DNA of 64,000 nucleotides from DASSUW01 sp963740605 (GTDB taxonomy: Bacteria > Actinomycetota > Thermoleophilia > Solirubrobacterales > Solirubrobacteraceae), in contig CAVUFC010000022.1 in NCBI GenBank assembly GCA_963740605.1, positions 620,001 to 684,000 on the forward strand, given 5' to 3'. A program made the translations under genes and the position numbers. This document shows positions 28,491-36,662 of the stretch, in pieces. The notes below the pieces were generated by a model, which saw only the letters and a program-made list of their open reading frames with translations, was not told the DNA's origin and did not search any database. The stretch's first letter is position 1. The number at the start of each line of letters is the position of its first letter.

Positions 28491-29149
28491 CAGCCGGCGG
28501 CCCCGACCGCGGCGGTGAGCTCGGCGAGCAGGTGACGGACTCGGTCCTCGATATCGGCGCGGATGCGGCGCACGCGGTCCAGGTCCGCGTCGGCGGGGTC
28601 ATCGATCTCCCAGTCCTCGTAGCGCTTGCCGGGGTAGATCGGGCAGGCGTCGCCGCAGCCCATGGTGATGACGGCGTCGGCGGCCTGGACGACCTCGTCG
28701 CTCATCGGCTTGGGGAACTCCCTGCTGACGTCCAGCCCGAACTCGGCCATCGCGGTCACGACGTTCGGGTTGATCTGGTCGGCGGGATCGCTGCCGGCCG
28801 ACCGCACGTGCACGCGGCCTTCAGCGAGGTGGTCGAGCAGCGCGGCGGCCATCTGGCTGCGGCCGGCGTTGTGCACGCACACGAAGAGCACCTCGGGCAC
28901 GGGCTTGGCGATCACCCCGTGCACCTGGCCGAGTGCGCGCAGGCGTTCGCGGGCGAACCGGTGCACCAGCAGCGGCACGAAGTTCTGCATCCGTGCTCCC
29001 GACAGGGCCTCCAACGACTCGGCCATGTAGCGCTCGACGGTCTCGGGCGAGAACGTGCCGGCGAATTCCTCGGCGAGGTGGTCGAGCCCGCGTTCGAGGT
29101 GCCCGCGGGTGGTCAGATCGACGTTGAGGTCGGCCAGTCGGGTGGCCAT
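28490..29149 (-). CDS. arsC: Arsenate reductase, low-molecular-weight phosphatase type with N-terminal helical domain
   Basis: A 219-residue two-part protein. Residues 1-80 form a helical bundle (HLAEEFAGTFSPETVERYMAESLEAL) found fused to actinobacterial arsenate reductases. Residues 85-219 are an LMW-phosphatase-like domain with the P-loop CVHNAGRSQ (C91 to R97) and the later MGCGDACPIYPGKRYEDWEIDDP with Cys and Asp residues. The family reduces arsenate to arsenite, in actinobacteria often through mycothiol and mycoredoxin. It is transcribed divergently from the arsR-arsM pair with a shared operator region. Confidence 0.87.
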   Translation of the reverse strand: MATRLADLNVDLTTRGHLERGLDHLAEEFAGTFSPETVERYMAESLEALSGARMQNFVPLLVHRFARERLRALGQVHGVIAKPVPEVLFVCVHNAGRSQMAAALLDHLAEGRVHVRSAGSDPADQINPNVVTAMAEFGLDVSREFPKPMSDEVVQAADAVITMGCGDACPIYPGKRYEDWEIDDPADADLDRVRRIRADIEDRVRHLLAELTAAVGAAG

Positions 29150-29195
29150 CGCTGCATTCCTCCTGCTTCGGCAGTCCGCGTTACGCCCGAATGGT

Positions 29196-29229
29196 ATCCA
29201 TTGACAATCATCACTTCAATCGATAGAAG
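29196..29229 (+). promoter_or_regulatory. arsR promoter with overlapping inverted repeat
   Basis: TTGACA (29201-29206) and TAGAAG (29224-29229) are exactly 17 bp apart. An inverted repeat lies over them: ATC-C-ATTGA (29196-29204), 11 bp, TCAAT-C-GAT (29216-29224). The ATG of arsR is 8 bp after the -10, so transcription probably starts at or next to the start codon, giving a leaderless message. ArsR binding here would block its own promoter and possibly the divergent arsC one. Confidence 0.65.
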
Positions 29230-29236
29230 TAAATAG

Positions 29237-29590
29237 ATGGCGATCGATCTGCCGCTCGCACCCAAGACCAAACGCCCCGCGGGCGAGCCGTGTTGTGAAC
29301 CCGTCGTCTATCCCGACGTCGAGCGCGAGCACGCGGTCCGCATCGCCGCGGTCGCCAAGGCGCTCGGCGATCCGGTCCGTCTGCAACTCGTGGACGTGCT
29401 GAGAAAGCACGCCGGCAAGGTCTGCGTGTGTGAGCTGGTGCCGCTGTTCGACATCTCCCAGCCGACGCTCTCGCATCACCTCAAGAAGCTCCGCGAAGCC
29501 GGCATCGTCGACTCCGAGCGCCGCGGCTTGTGGGCCTACTACTACGTCCTTCCCGAGGCTCTGGAGGAGCTGACCACATGGCTGAGATGA
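29237..29590 (+). CDS. arsR: ArsR-family arsenic-responsive repressor
   Basis: A 117-residue winged-helix repressor. The metalloid site CVCEL (Cys 63 and 65) lies in the helix that binds As(III) in classical ArsR; an additional CC pair is at residues 19-20. The recognition segment ISQPTLSHHLKKLREAGIV and the wing (ERRGLWAYYYV) are canonical. The gene is divergent from arsC and overlaps the start of arsM by 13 bp. A strong promoter with an inverted repeat lies immediately upstream and the message is probably leaderless. It should release DNA on binding arsenite. Confidence 0.9.
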   Translation: MAIDLPLAPKTKRPAGEPCCEPVVYPDVEREHAVRIAAVAKALGDPVRLQLVDVLRKHAGKVCVCELVPLFDISQPTLSHHLKKLREAGIVDSERRGLWAYYYVLPEALEELTTWLR

Positions 29591-30477
29591 CCGGTGTCGA
29601 CTGTTGCGCTCCGACCGTCCAAGAGAGCTGTTGCGTGCCCAGCGAGAAGGCGGCCTGCTGCGAGACCGCCGCCGCGGGCGGCACCTGCGGCTGCACTGCC
29701 GGGCAGACCGCGAGCATGAGCGCAGACGAACTGCGCGAGACCGTGCGCGAGCGCTATGCCGCCGCCGCGCTACGGACGAGCGACCCCGTCGCAGCCGCGG
29801 GCTGCTGCGCCGACTGCGCCGTGATCACCGACGAGCAGGCTGCGGTGTTCGGCGCAGGGCTGTACTCCGATGGCGAGCACGACGACCTCCCTGACACCGC
29901 GCTGACGGCCTCGCTCGGCTGCGGGAACCCAACCGCGATGGCCGACCTGCAGGACGGCATGACCGTGCTCGACCTCGGGTCCGGCGGCGGCATCGACGTC
30001 CTGCTCTCCGCCCGCCGCGTCGCCCCTACCGGCACCGCCTACGGCCTTGACATGACCGACGAGATGCTCAACCTCGCGCGCGCGAACCAGAGCAAGGCCG
30101 GAATCGAGAACGTGCACTGGCTCAAGGGCCACATCGAAGCCATCCCGCTGCCTGCCGACGCCGTCGACGTCGTGCTGTCGAACTGCGTCATCAACCTCTC
30201 CACCGACAAGCCGCGGGTCCTCCGTGAGACCGCCCGCGTACTCAAGCCAGGCGGCCGCGTCGCCGTCTCGGACGTGATCGCCGACCCCGCCATGGACGAC
30301 GCCACGCGCCTGGACATGCAGCAGTACGTCGGCTGCATCGCCGGAGCACTCACCCGCGACGAGTACGAGCGCCACCTCACCGATGCCGGTCTCACCGACA
30401 TCGAGATCACGGAGACCCACCGCGTCCATGAACACGCGGGCTCCGCGATCATCCGCGCCCGCAAGCCGGAGCGCTGA
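29578..30477 (+). CDS. arsM: Arsenite S-adenosylmethionine methyltransferase
   Basis: A 299-residue SAM-dependent methyltransferase. The SAM site is VLDLGSGGGIDVLLSARRV and the arsenite-binding Cys residues are in the SLGCGNPTAM and SNCVINLSTDK segments, both ArsM hallmarks. The N-terminal 40 residues contain four Cys doublets or pairs (DCCAP, SCCVP, ACCET, TCGC), which look like an extra metalloid-binding tail; a further CCADC follows. ATG 29578 is chosen (GGAG 8 bp upstream), overlapping arsR; ATG 29587 is possible. The enzyme methylates As(III) to less toxic or volatile forms. Confidence 0.93.
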   Translation: MAEMTGVDCCAPTVQESCCVPSEKAACCETAAAGGTCGCTAGQTASMSADELRETVRERYAAAALRTSDPVAAAGCCADCAVITDEQAAVFGAGLYSDGEHDDLPDTALTASLGCGNPTAMADLQDGMTVLDLGSGGGIDVLLSARRVAPTGTAYGLDMTDEMLNLARANQSKAGIENVHWLKGHIEAIPLPADAVDVVLSNCVINLSTDKPRVLRETARVLKPGGRVAVSDVIADPAMDDATRLDMQQYVGCIAGALTRDEYERHLTDAGLTDIEITETHRVHEHAGSAIIRARKPER

Positions 30478-30509
30478 CCCCACCGCTCGATCGCGCCGAC
30501 CACCCGGGG

Positions 30510-32123
30510 CTAGCGCCGGACGGTGATCGTCTTGTCGCTGCTGAAGGCGTCACCGGCCGAGACGCGCAGCCGGTAGCGACCCGGGGCGAGGCGCAGCTGG
30601 GCGATGCCGATCGGCGTCGCCGTGATGCTGCGGACGGCCTTGGTCTTCCACGCGCACGCGCCGCGCCGGCACGTGCGGCGCCGGGCACTCACTCGCACGC
30701 TCGCGGACCCCGAGGTCCTCACCCGCACGGTCACGACCCTGCGGTGGATCGACGTCTTGAACGACACAAGGTGCAGCGGCTGGGTCTGCACGTCGCCGCC
30801 GGTCGACGGGACGACGGGGGCGGGAGGCGGAGCGATCGGAGCGGGCGGGTCGGCATCGTCCCCGTCGCCGGCCTCGCTCAACGCGCGCCGCGCGTTCACC
30901 CGGCCGCCCGCGACCGACGGAAGTCCAGGCACCGGATCGGCCGAGTCGATCAACCGCTGGCGCGCCTGCGCGCCGGTCAGGGTCGGTTGCTGCGCGAACA
31001 GCAGCGCGGCGACGCCGACCGTGTTCGGGGTCGCCATCGAGGTCCCGCTCATGTAGCCGTAGGCGCCGTCAAAGGTCGTCGACTCGACGTTCAGGCCCGG
31101 CGCGAACACGTCGACGGCGGTCTGGCCGTAGTTCGAGAAGCTCGCGCGGGTGTCCGTGTAAGTCGACGCGCCGACGCAGAGGACGTTCGGCGCGGGCGTC
31201 TCACACGGGAGGTAGACGGTGGCAGCGGGCTCGAGGTTCGTGTTCTCATTGCCGGCGGCGACGACGTAGAGGGTGTTCGGATACCGGCTGACCGTGTCGG
31301 CGACCAGCGCCGCGAGATAGTCGTCGCCCACGCCACCGAGCGAGGCGTTGACGACCCGGGCGCCGCTGGCTCCGGCCCGGTCGAACGCGTCGAGCACCCA
31401 GTCCCACTGACCCGTCCCGCTGGTGCTGCCGTCGCCGTCGTCGTCGGCGAACACCTGGAGCTCGAGGGCCTTGGCCCCCGGAGCGACGCCGCTGATCCCG
31501 ATCCCGTTACCGTTGCGAGCGACGATCGTGCCGGTGACGTGCGTGCCGTGGCCGTGATTGTCGGTCGGGGTGTCATCGCCGTGCACGTAGTCCCAGCCAC
31601 CCGCTGCGAACTGTCCCGCGAGGTCGGGGTGGTCGGTCTTGGCGCCGCTGTCGACGACGGCGACGGTGACGCCGGCACCGGCGGCCGGGCTGAGCGCCCA
31701 TGCCTCCGGGACGTCCATGTCGGCGTCCACCGTGCCCGGCAGCAGGTAGCCCGACCGGTCCGGCGCCCACAGGTACTGACCGGTGTTGTCGAGCCCCCAC
31801 AGGTTGTTCCACTCGCCGTCGGCACCGGTGACCGCGGCGGGCGCCACCTCGCCGTTGCGGGCGACGCCGCGCACGTCCGGATCGGCGCGCAGCTCGCGCA
31901 CGGCGCGGGCGACCTCGTCGGCGGGAACCGACACGACCTCGGTGTCGGGCAGTCGGACCGACCGCTCGTAGGTGACGCCCGCGTCGGCCCGCACATCGGC
32001 ACGCTCGGCAGCGGTCAGACCCGCGTCGCGGCGAACGAGCAGCTCGACGGTGTCGGCGGCCTGCGCCGCGGGCACGGCGAGCAGGCTGACGGCGAGCACG
32101 AGCAGAGCGGTGAGGCGGCGCAT
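30510..32123 (-). CDS. Secreted subtilisin-like serine protease (S8 family)
   Basis: A 537-residue exported protease. A signal peptide (LTALLVLAVSLLAVPAAQAA) is followed by an inhibitor-like propeptide (about residues 24-95) and the catalytic domain. The triad is visible: Asp in VAVVDSGAKTDHPDL (about 158), His in NHGHGTHVTGTI (about 192) and Ser in GTSMATPN (about 362), plus the oxyanion Asn in AAGNEN. After a Pro-rich linker (about 430-460) there is a C-terminal beta-rich domain of about 80 residues with a Cys pair. ATG 32123 is chosen because the signal peptide starts there. It is probably released to the medium or wall. Confidence 0.93.
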   Translation of the reverse strand: MRRLTALLVLAVSLLAVPAAQAADTVELLVRRDAGLTAAERADVRADAGVTYERSVRLPDTEVVSVPADEVARAVRELRADPDVRGVARNGEVAPAAVTGADGEWNNLWGLDNTGQYLWAPDRSGYLLPGTVDADMDVPEAWALSPAAGAGVTVAVVDSGAKTDHPDLAGQFAAGGWDYVHGDDTPTDNHGHGTHVTGTIVARNGNGIGISGVAPGAKALELQVFADDDGDGSTSGTGQWDWVLDAFDRAGASGARVVNASLGGVGDDYLAALVADTVSRYPNTLYVVAAGNENTNLEPAATVYLPCETPAPNVLCVGASTYTDTRASFSNYGQTAVDVFAPGLNVESTTFDGAYGYMSGTSMATPNTVGVAALLFAQQPTLTGAQARQRLIDSADPVPGLPSVAGGRVNARRALSEAGDGDDADPPAPIAPPPAPVVPSTGGDVQTQPLHLVSFKTSIHRRVVTVRVRTSGSASVRVSARRRTCRRGACAWKTKAVRSITATPIGIAQLRLAPGRYRLRVSAGDAFSSDKTITVRR

Positions 32124-32636
32124 CCCATAGCAAGGGTCGGCGACCCGCTCGAGGCCCCTGAATCGGGTGGACGGTTGTTCGTCTCGGCCCACGGGCCCGG
32201 CGTCAAGACGCGGATGCCCGGGGGGCAGGCGATGGTGCGCCCGTGGCGCGGGGACGGTAGCCCGCGCGGGCGAGCCGCCGGCGATCCGCATGCTGACCGG
32301 CATAGACGCATGCGATGTCGACGTCGAGGACACGCAGCGCGCACGACCTGCCGATCGCCCGGTTGGCGGTCGCCGCTCCAGGGCCCCGCCCCGTACGGCA
32401 GCCGTTGGACACTCGGGTGACGAGGCACTCGTGGTAGGCGACCGTCCGGGCGGCGAAGCCGACGACGGCGAGGTCGAGCGTCGCATCGGTCCAGGCGGTG
32501 ATGCGGGTCGCGCGCATCGCCGCGATCCTCGCGCCCGGCGGCCGGCGCCTAAAGCGGAGGCGCGGCTCGCGCCCTCCCTGGGTACACAACGAAGCCCGGA
32601 CCAGCGAGCCGCACAGCTCGCTTCAGCGTGCGCCGC
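32124..32636. other. 513-bp stretch without a supported gene
   Basis: Open frames exist on both strands, as expected in GC-rich DNA, but none has a ribosome binding site or recognisable motif. A minus-strand frame with ATG near 32516 (reading MRATRITAWTDATLDLAVVG) is the least unlikely, but it degenerates into Arg/Pro-rich text. No strong hairpin or repeat was seen. It probably holds the promoter of the protease gene and perhaps an eroded gene. Confidence 0.5.
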
Positions 32637-34064
32637 TTACGAGCGGCTGGCGACCGGCTCGCCGAGCCGGCGGGCGCCGGTCGGCACCGTGTGCCGCGTC
32701 GGCGGGCGCGGGATCGCGAGCGCGACCAGGAAGGCGACCACGAGGCCACCGGCGGAGACGAGGAAGGCGGCGACGAAGTGCGTCTCGTCGGCGTGGGCGC
32801 CGACGATGCTCGCCACGATCTCCGCGCCGAGCGCACCCCCGATCGATCGCATGATCGTGTTCATGCCCGTCGCGACACCGGTCTGCGACTGCGGCACGGC
32901 ATCGACGATCAGCGTCGCCATGGAGGCGAACGCGAGCCCGATGCCCGCCCCGATGAACAGGCTGCCCAGGTAGATGTGCCAGGACGCGTCGTGCATCACC
33001 GCGAGCCAGACGAACGCGACCGCGACCAGCACGATCCCGATCAGCAGCGGCGTGCGCGAGCCGAAGCGGTTGCCCAGCGTGCCGGCGGCCGGGCCCGCCA
33101 CGAGCATGACGGCGGCCGACGGGAGCAGGTAGAGGCCCGCCTGGGTGACCGATGCGCCGAAGCCGAAACCGGCCGATTGCGGCATCTCGACGAACTGCGG
33201 TATGAGCAGGAACGAGCCGAACATGCCGAAGCCGACCATCAGCGCGGTGACGTTGGTCGTCCACACGCCGCGCAGGCGCATCATCCGCATGTCGACGAGC
33301 GGCTGCGGGACGCGCAACTCGAACCGCGTCCAGATCACGAGGACGACTGCGCCGACGGCGACCAGGCCGAGCACGCGCGCGGAACCCCAGCCCCACGAGT
33401 TGCCCTGGCTGACGGCCAGCAGCACCGCGCTCATGCCGACCGTCATCAGCGCGGCGCCGCCCCAGTCGATCTTGGCCGGCGTCTTGATCGGCGACTCAGG
33501 CACGAACAGGTGCGTGGCGACGACGGCGATCCCGATCACGACCAGGCTCAGCCAGAAGATCCACGTGTAGTCGAGGTGGTCGACGATGATGCCGCTGAGC
33601 ACGAGCCCGGCGCCGCCGCCGACCCCGAACGTCGCCGAGATCAGCCCGATGCCCGAGCCGACTTTCTCGCGCGGGAACTCGTCGCGGATGATCCCGAAGG
33701 CGAGCGGGAAGATCGCGCCGCCGGCGCCCTGCACGGCGCGCCCCAGGATCAGGACCGCGAGCGATGTCGACAGCGCCGAGATCAGCGTGCCCGCGCCGAG
33801 CACGAGCAGCACGATCACCAGCAGGCGCTCCTTGCCGAACATGTCGCCCATGCGGCCGAGGATCGGCGTGAAGATCGAGGCGGTGAGCAGGTAGATCGTG
33901 AGGACCCAGGTGACGGCGGTGGTCGTCGCGCCGTACTCGTGCTGGATCGCCGGCAGCGCCGGCGCGACCATCGTCTGCAGCAGCGAGAACGACATGCCCG
34001 CCACGGCCAGGACCGCGAGCGTGAGGCCGTGGTGCTGGCGCTTGACGGCGGCGACGGCGGTCAC
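32637..34064 (-). CDS. MFS multidrug exporter, DHA2 (14-helix) type
   Basis: A 475-residue major facilitator with about 14 hydrophobic helices. The family motifs are present: LGRMGDMFGKERLLV (motif A), LILGRAVQGAGGAIFPLAFGII (motif B) and GVGGGAGLVLSGII (motif C of antiporters). It likely exports drugs or toxic metabolites by proton antiport. It overlaps the upstream marR gene by four bases (ATGA), so the repressor and pump form one unit. Start ATG... position 34064 follows from that overlap. The substrate is unknown. Confidence 0.9.
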   Translation of the reverse strand: MTAVAAVKRQHHGLTLAVLAVAGMSFSLLQTMVAPALPAIQHEYGATTTAVTWVLTIYLLTASIFTPILGRMGDMFGKERLLVIVLLVLGAGTLISALSTSLAVLILGRAVQGAGGAIFPLAFGIIRDEFPREKVGSGIGLISATFGVGGGAGLVLSGIIVDHLDYTWIFWLSLVVIGIAVVATHLFVPESPIKTPAKIDWGGAALMTVGMSAVLLAVSQGNSWGWGSARVLGLVAVGAVVLVIWTRFELRVPQPLVDMRMMRLRGVWTTNVTALMVGFGMFGSFLLIPQFVEMPQSAGFGFGASVTQAGLYLLPSAAVMLVAGPAAGTLGNRFGSRTPLLIGIVLVAVAFVWLAVMHDASWHIYLGSLFIGAGIGLAFASMATLIVDAVPQSQTGVATGMNTIMRSIGGALGAEIVASIVGAHADETHFVAAFLVSAGGLVVAFLVALAIPRPPTRHTVPTGARRLGEPVASRS

Positions 34065-34510
34065 AGCTGGGCCTCCAGGACCTGGCTGAGGCGGTTGAGC
34101 AGTGCGGTGGCCTGCTCGCGCTCTTCCGGCTCGAGGCTCTCGAAGACCGAACGGCGCCAGCCCTCGACCACGGCGTGCGCCCGCTCGACGGCCTGCGCGC
34201 CGTCCGGCGTGAGGCTGACGAGCACGGAGCGGCGATCGACCTCCGAGTGGCGGCGCGTGATGTAGCCGTCGCGCGCCAGGCAGTCGAGCATCCGCGTGGC
34301 GGTGGGTGGCGCGACGCCGGCGATCTCGGCGAGCTCGCCGACCGACAGCTCGGCCGTGTCCCGCAGCCCTTCGAGCAGCAGGTACTGGGGCAGCGACATG
34401 CCCGCCTCGCCCGAGAACGCCACCGCCCGCGCGCGCAGGCGGCGCGTGGTGCGGAACAGCGACTCCCAGGCGACGCTGAAGCGCTGCTGCGTGTCAACCG
34501 TCGCAGTCAC
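34061..34510 (-). CDS. MarR-family transcriptional repressor
   Basis: A 149-residue winged-helix regulator: YLLLEGLRDTAELSVGELAEIAGVAPPTATRMLDCLARDGYITRR (helix-turn-helix) followed by the wing DRRSVLVSLTPDGAQAVE and a C-terminal dimerisation helix. GTG at 34510 is the likely start; a longer frame to 34531 would extend over the operator. A perfect 7-bp-arm inverted repeat lies 13 bp upstream, so autorepression of this gene and the downstream exporter is likely. Confidence 0.9.
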   Translation of the reverse strand: MTATVDTQQRFSVAWESLFRTTRRLRARAVAFSGEAGMSLPQYLLLEGLRDTAELSVGELAEIAGVAPPTATRMLDCLARDGYITRRHSEVDRRSVLVSLTPDGAQAVERAHAVVEGWRRSVFESLEPEEREQATALLNRLSQVLEAQL

Positions 34511-34522
34511 GGCCCACCAATC

Positions 34523-34547
34523 TAGCGACACAACAATTAGGTCGCTA
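34523..34547 (-). promoter_or_regulatory. Inverted repeat, probable MarR operator
   Basis: TAGCGAC (34523-34529), 11 bp of AT-rich spacer, then GTCGCTA (34541-34547), perfect arms. On the minus strand a -10-like TAGATT (34524-34519) overlaps the proximal arm, leaving only a few bases before the marR GTG. Arm length and spacing suit a MarR dimer. Confidence 0.65.
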
Positions 34548-34573
34548 AGTATTTCTGTCGCGCGAAGCGAGAA

Positions 34574-36184
34574 CTACGCGGTGGCCTGGACCTCCAGCCC
34601 GAGCTCCTCGATCGCCTGCTCGCGCATCTTGTACTTCTGCACCTTGCCGGTGACCGTCATCGGGAACTCGTCGGCGAACTTCACGTAGCGGGGGCGCTTG
34701 AAGTGGGCGATTCGGTCCTTGCAGTAGTCGCGGACCTCATCCTCGGTGAGCGTCTCCCCGTCGCGGACGCGGATCCACGCCATCAGCTCCTCGCCGTAGC
34801 GGTCGTCGGGCACCCCGATCACCGACGCCTCGAGGACGGCCGGGTGGGTGTGGAGGAACTCCTCGACCTCGCGCGGGTAGACATTCTCTCCGCCGCGGAT
34901 GACCATGTCCTTCGACCGGCCGACGATGTTCAGGTAGCCGTCCTCGTCCATCGTCGCGAGGTCCCCGGTGTGCATCCAGCCGTGCTCGTCGATGGCGTCG
35001 GCGGTCTTCTCCGGCTCGTTCCAGTAGCCGGCCATCACGGAGTACCCGCGCGTGCACAGCTCGCCGGGCTCACCGCGCTCGACGGTGTCGCCGGTGGCTG
35101 GGTCGACGAGCTTCACCTCGAGGTGCGGGTGGACGCGGCCAACCGTCTGCGTGCGCTTCTCGAGCGAGTCGCCGGCCGCGGTCTGGGTCGACACCGGCGA
35201 CGTCTCGGTCATGCCGTAACAGATGGTCACCTCCTCCATGTGCATCTTCTCGATGACCTGCTTCATGACTTCGATGGGGCACGGCGAGCCCGCCATGATC
35301 CCCGTGCGCAGCGACGACAGGTCGTACTCGGCGAAGCGCGGGTGGCTGAGCTCGGCGATGAACATCGTCGGCACTCCGTAGAGCGACGTGCAGCGCTCCT
35401 CCTGCACGGTCGCGAGCACGGCCTCGGGCTCGAACCCGGCCTCGGGGATGACCATCGTCGCGCCGTGGGAGACGCAGCCGAGGTTGCCCATGACCATGCC
35501 GAAGCAGTGGTAGAACGGCACCGGGATGCAGACGCGGTCGGTCTCGTCGTACGCGCAGCCCTGACCGACGAAGTAGCCGTTGTTGAGGATGTTGTGGTGG
35601 CTGAGCGTGGCGCCCTTGGGGAAGCCGGTGGTGCCGCTCGTGTACTGGATGTTGATCGGCTCGTCGCAGTCGAGGTCGGCGAGCTCGGGCTCCGGCCCGT
35701 CGCCCGCGCGCAGCGCGTCCCACTCCGGCGAGTCGAGCAGCACGACCTGCTCGAGCTCGGTGAGGTCGCCGCGCACCTCGTCGATCATCGCCGCGTAGTC
35801 GCTCGTCTTGAACGCGCGCGCCGCGATCAGCATCCGGCAGCCGGACTGCCGCAGCGCGTACTCGAGCTCGGTCGTCCGGTACGCCGGGTTGACGTTGACG
35901 AGCACGATCCCCGCCTTCGCCGTGGCGAACTGCACGAGCACCCACTCGGCGCAGTTCGGAGCCCAGATCCCGACGCGATCGCCCTTGACCATGCCGGCGC
36001 CGAGCAACCCGCGCGCGAGCGCGTTGACCTGTGCGTCGAGCTCGGCGTAGGTGAGCCGCACGCCTTGGTGGCGCACCACGAGCGCCTCGCGATCGCCGAA
36101 CCGCGCGACGGCGCGCTCGAGGTTCTCGCCGATCGTCTCCCCGATCAGCGGCTTGCCGGAGACACCAGACGCGTAGGACCTCAT
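34574..36184 (-). CDS. AMP-dependent acyl-CoA synthetase (medium/long-chain fatty acid type)
   Basis: A 536-residue ANL-superfamily enzyme that activates a carboxylic acid to its acyl-CoA through an acyl-adenylate. Signature segments: YTSGTTGFPKGATLSHHN (P-loop), VPFYHCFGMVMG, ICYGMTETSPVSTQT (A5), MHTGDLATMDEDGYLNIVGRSKDMVIRGGENVYPREVEE (hinge and A8) and the catalytic Lys in MTVTGKVQKYKMRE. The order and spacing match fatty-acyl-CoA synthases of the FadD/AcsF group. It may feed beta-oxidation together with the ETF genes at 50-53 kb, although these are not linked. Confidence 0.92.
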   Translation of the reverse strand: MRSYASGVSGKPLIGETIGENLERAVARFGDREALVVRHQGVRLTYAELDAQVNALARGLLGAGMVKGDRVGIWAPNCAEWVLVQFATAKAGIVLVNVNPAYRTTELEYALRQSGCRMLIAARAFKTSDYAAMIDEVRGDLTELEQVVLLDSPEWDALRAGDGPEPELADLDCDEPINIQYTSGTTGFPKGATLSHHNILNNGYFVGQGCAYDETDRVCIPVPFYHCFGMVMGNLGCVSHGATMVIPEAGFEPEAVLATVQEERCTSLYGVPTMFIAELSHPRFAEYDLSSLRTGIMAGSPCPIEVMKQVIEKMHMEEVTICYGMTETSPVSTQTAAGDSLEKRTQTVGRVHPHLEVKLVDPATGDTVERGEPGELCTRGYSVMAGYWNEPEKTADAIDEHGWMHTGDLATMDEDGYLNIVGRSKDMVIRGGENVYPREVEEFLHTHPAVLEASVIGVPDDRYGEELMAWIRVRDGETLTEDEVRDYCKDRIAHFKRPRYVKFADEFPMTVTGKVQKYKMREQAIEELGLEVQATA

Positions 36185-36199
36185 CGGCCCACAGTAGAC

Positions 36200-36643
36200 C
36201 TACTTCGGGTCCACCCGCAATTGCCCGATCTGCTCTCCGGCGTGCTCGTACTCGATCTCGAAGATGCCGGTGATGTCGCCCTCGAACGACACTGTCACGA
36301 CCTTCCCCGGTTCGAGGTCCTTGGCGATGTCGTAGCCGTGGACGTGGACCTCCTCGGGCGCGTCGGACACGACGCGGAACCTCACCGTGTCGCCCTCCGT
36401 GAAGCGGAGCTTGGTGACCTTGCCGCCCTCGAGCAGCGGCGGCGGCTCGGGCGTCGGCGTCGCGGTCGGCGACGGGGTCGCCGTGTCGTCGGGATCGGGC
36501 TCGTCAGGCGTCGGCGTGGGAGTCGTCTGCGAGGTGGTGGTCGGGGCGTCGCTCTCGTCCTTGCCGCCCCCGATCAGGATCACCGCGAGGACGGCGATGA
36601 CCGCGGCCATCCCGAGGAAGGTGAAGCGCTGTGCGCGGGTCAT
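36200..36643 (-). CDS. Membrane-anchored protein with cupredoxin-like domain
   Basis: A 147-residue protein with an N-terminal membrane anchor (FTFLGMAAVIAVLAVILIGG), a Thr/Pro/Asp-rich linker (about residues 32-68) and a C-terminal domain of about 75 residues. The domain contains EVHVHGYDIAKDLEPGKVVTVSF and GIFEIEYEHAGEQIGQLRV, the pattern of small cupredoxin-like domains. A His pair is present (VHVHGY) plus a late His, but no Cys ligand, so a type 1 copper site is doubtful. It faces the outside of the cell. Function unknown; possibly metal-related. It lies between an acyl-CoA synthetase gene and an MFS gene. Confidence 0.7.
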   Translation of the reverse strand: MTRAQRFTFLGMAAVIAVLAVILIGGGKDESDAPTTTSQTTPTPTPDEPDPDDTATPSPTATPTPEPPPLLEGGKVTKLRFTEGDTVRFRVVSDAPEEVHVHGYDIAKDLEPGKVVTVSFEGDITGIFEIEYEHAGEQIGQLRVDPK

Positions 36644-36662
36644 AGACGCGTGAGGTTAAGGG

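Noticed and set aside
30744..32420. A plus-strand open frame of 558 codons opposite the subtilase
   Set aside because: It is the shadow of a protease with an intact catalytic triad and signal peptide; the antisense product has no recognisable segment.
32203..32589. A minus-strand 128-codon ORF in the gap before the subtilase gene
   Set aside because: Composition becomes Arg/Pro-rich and no motif or ribosome binding site was found; it may be an eroded gene but cannot be supported.
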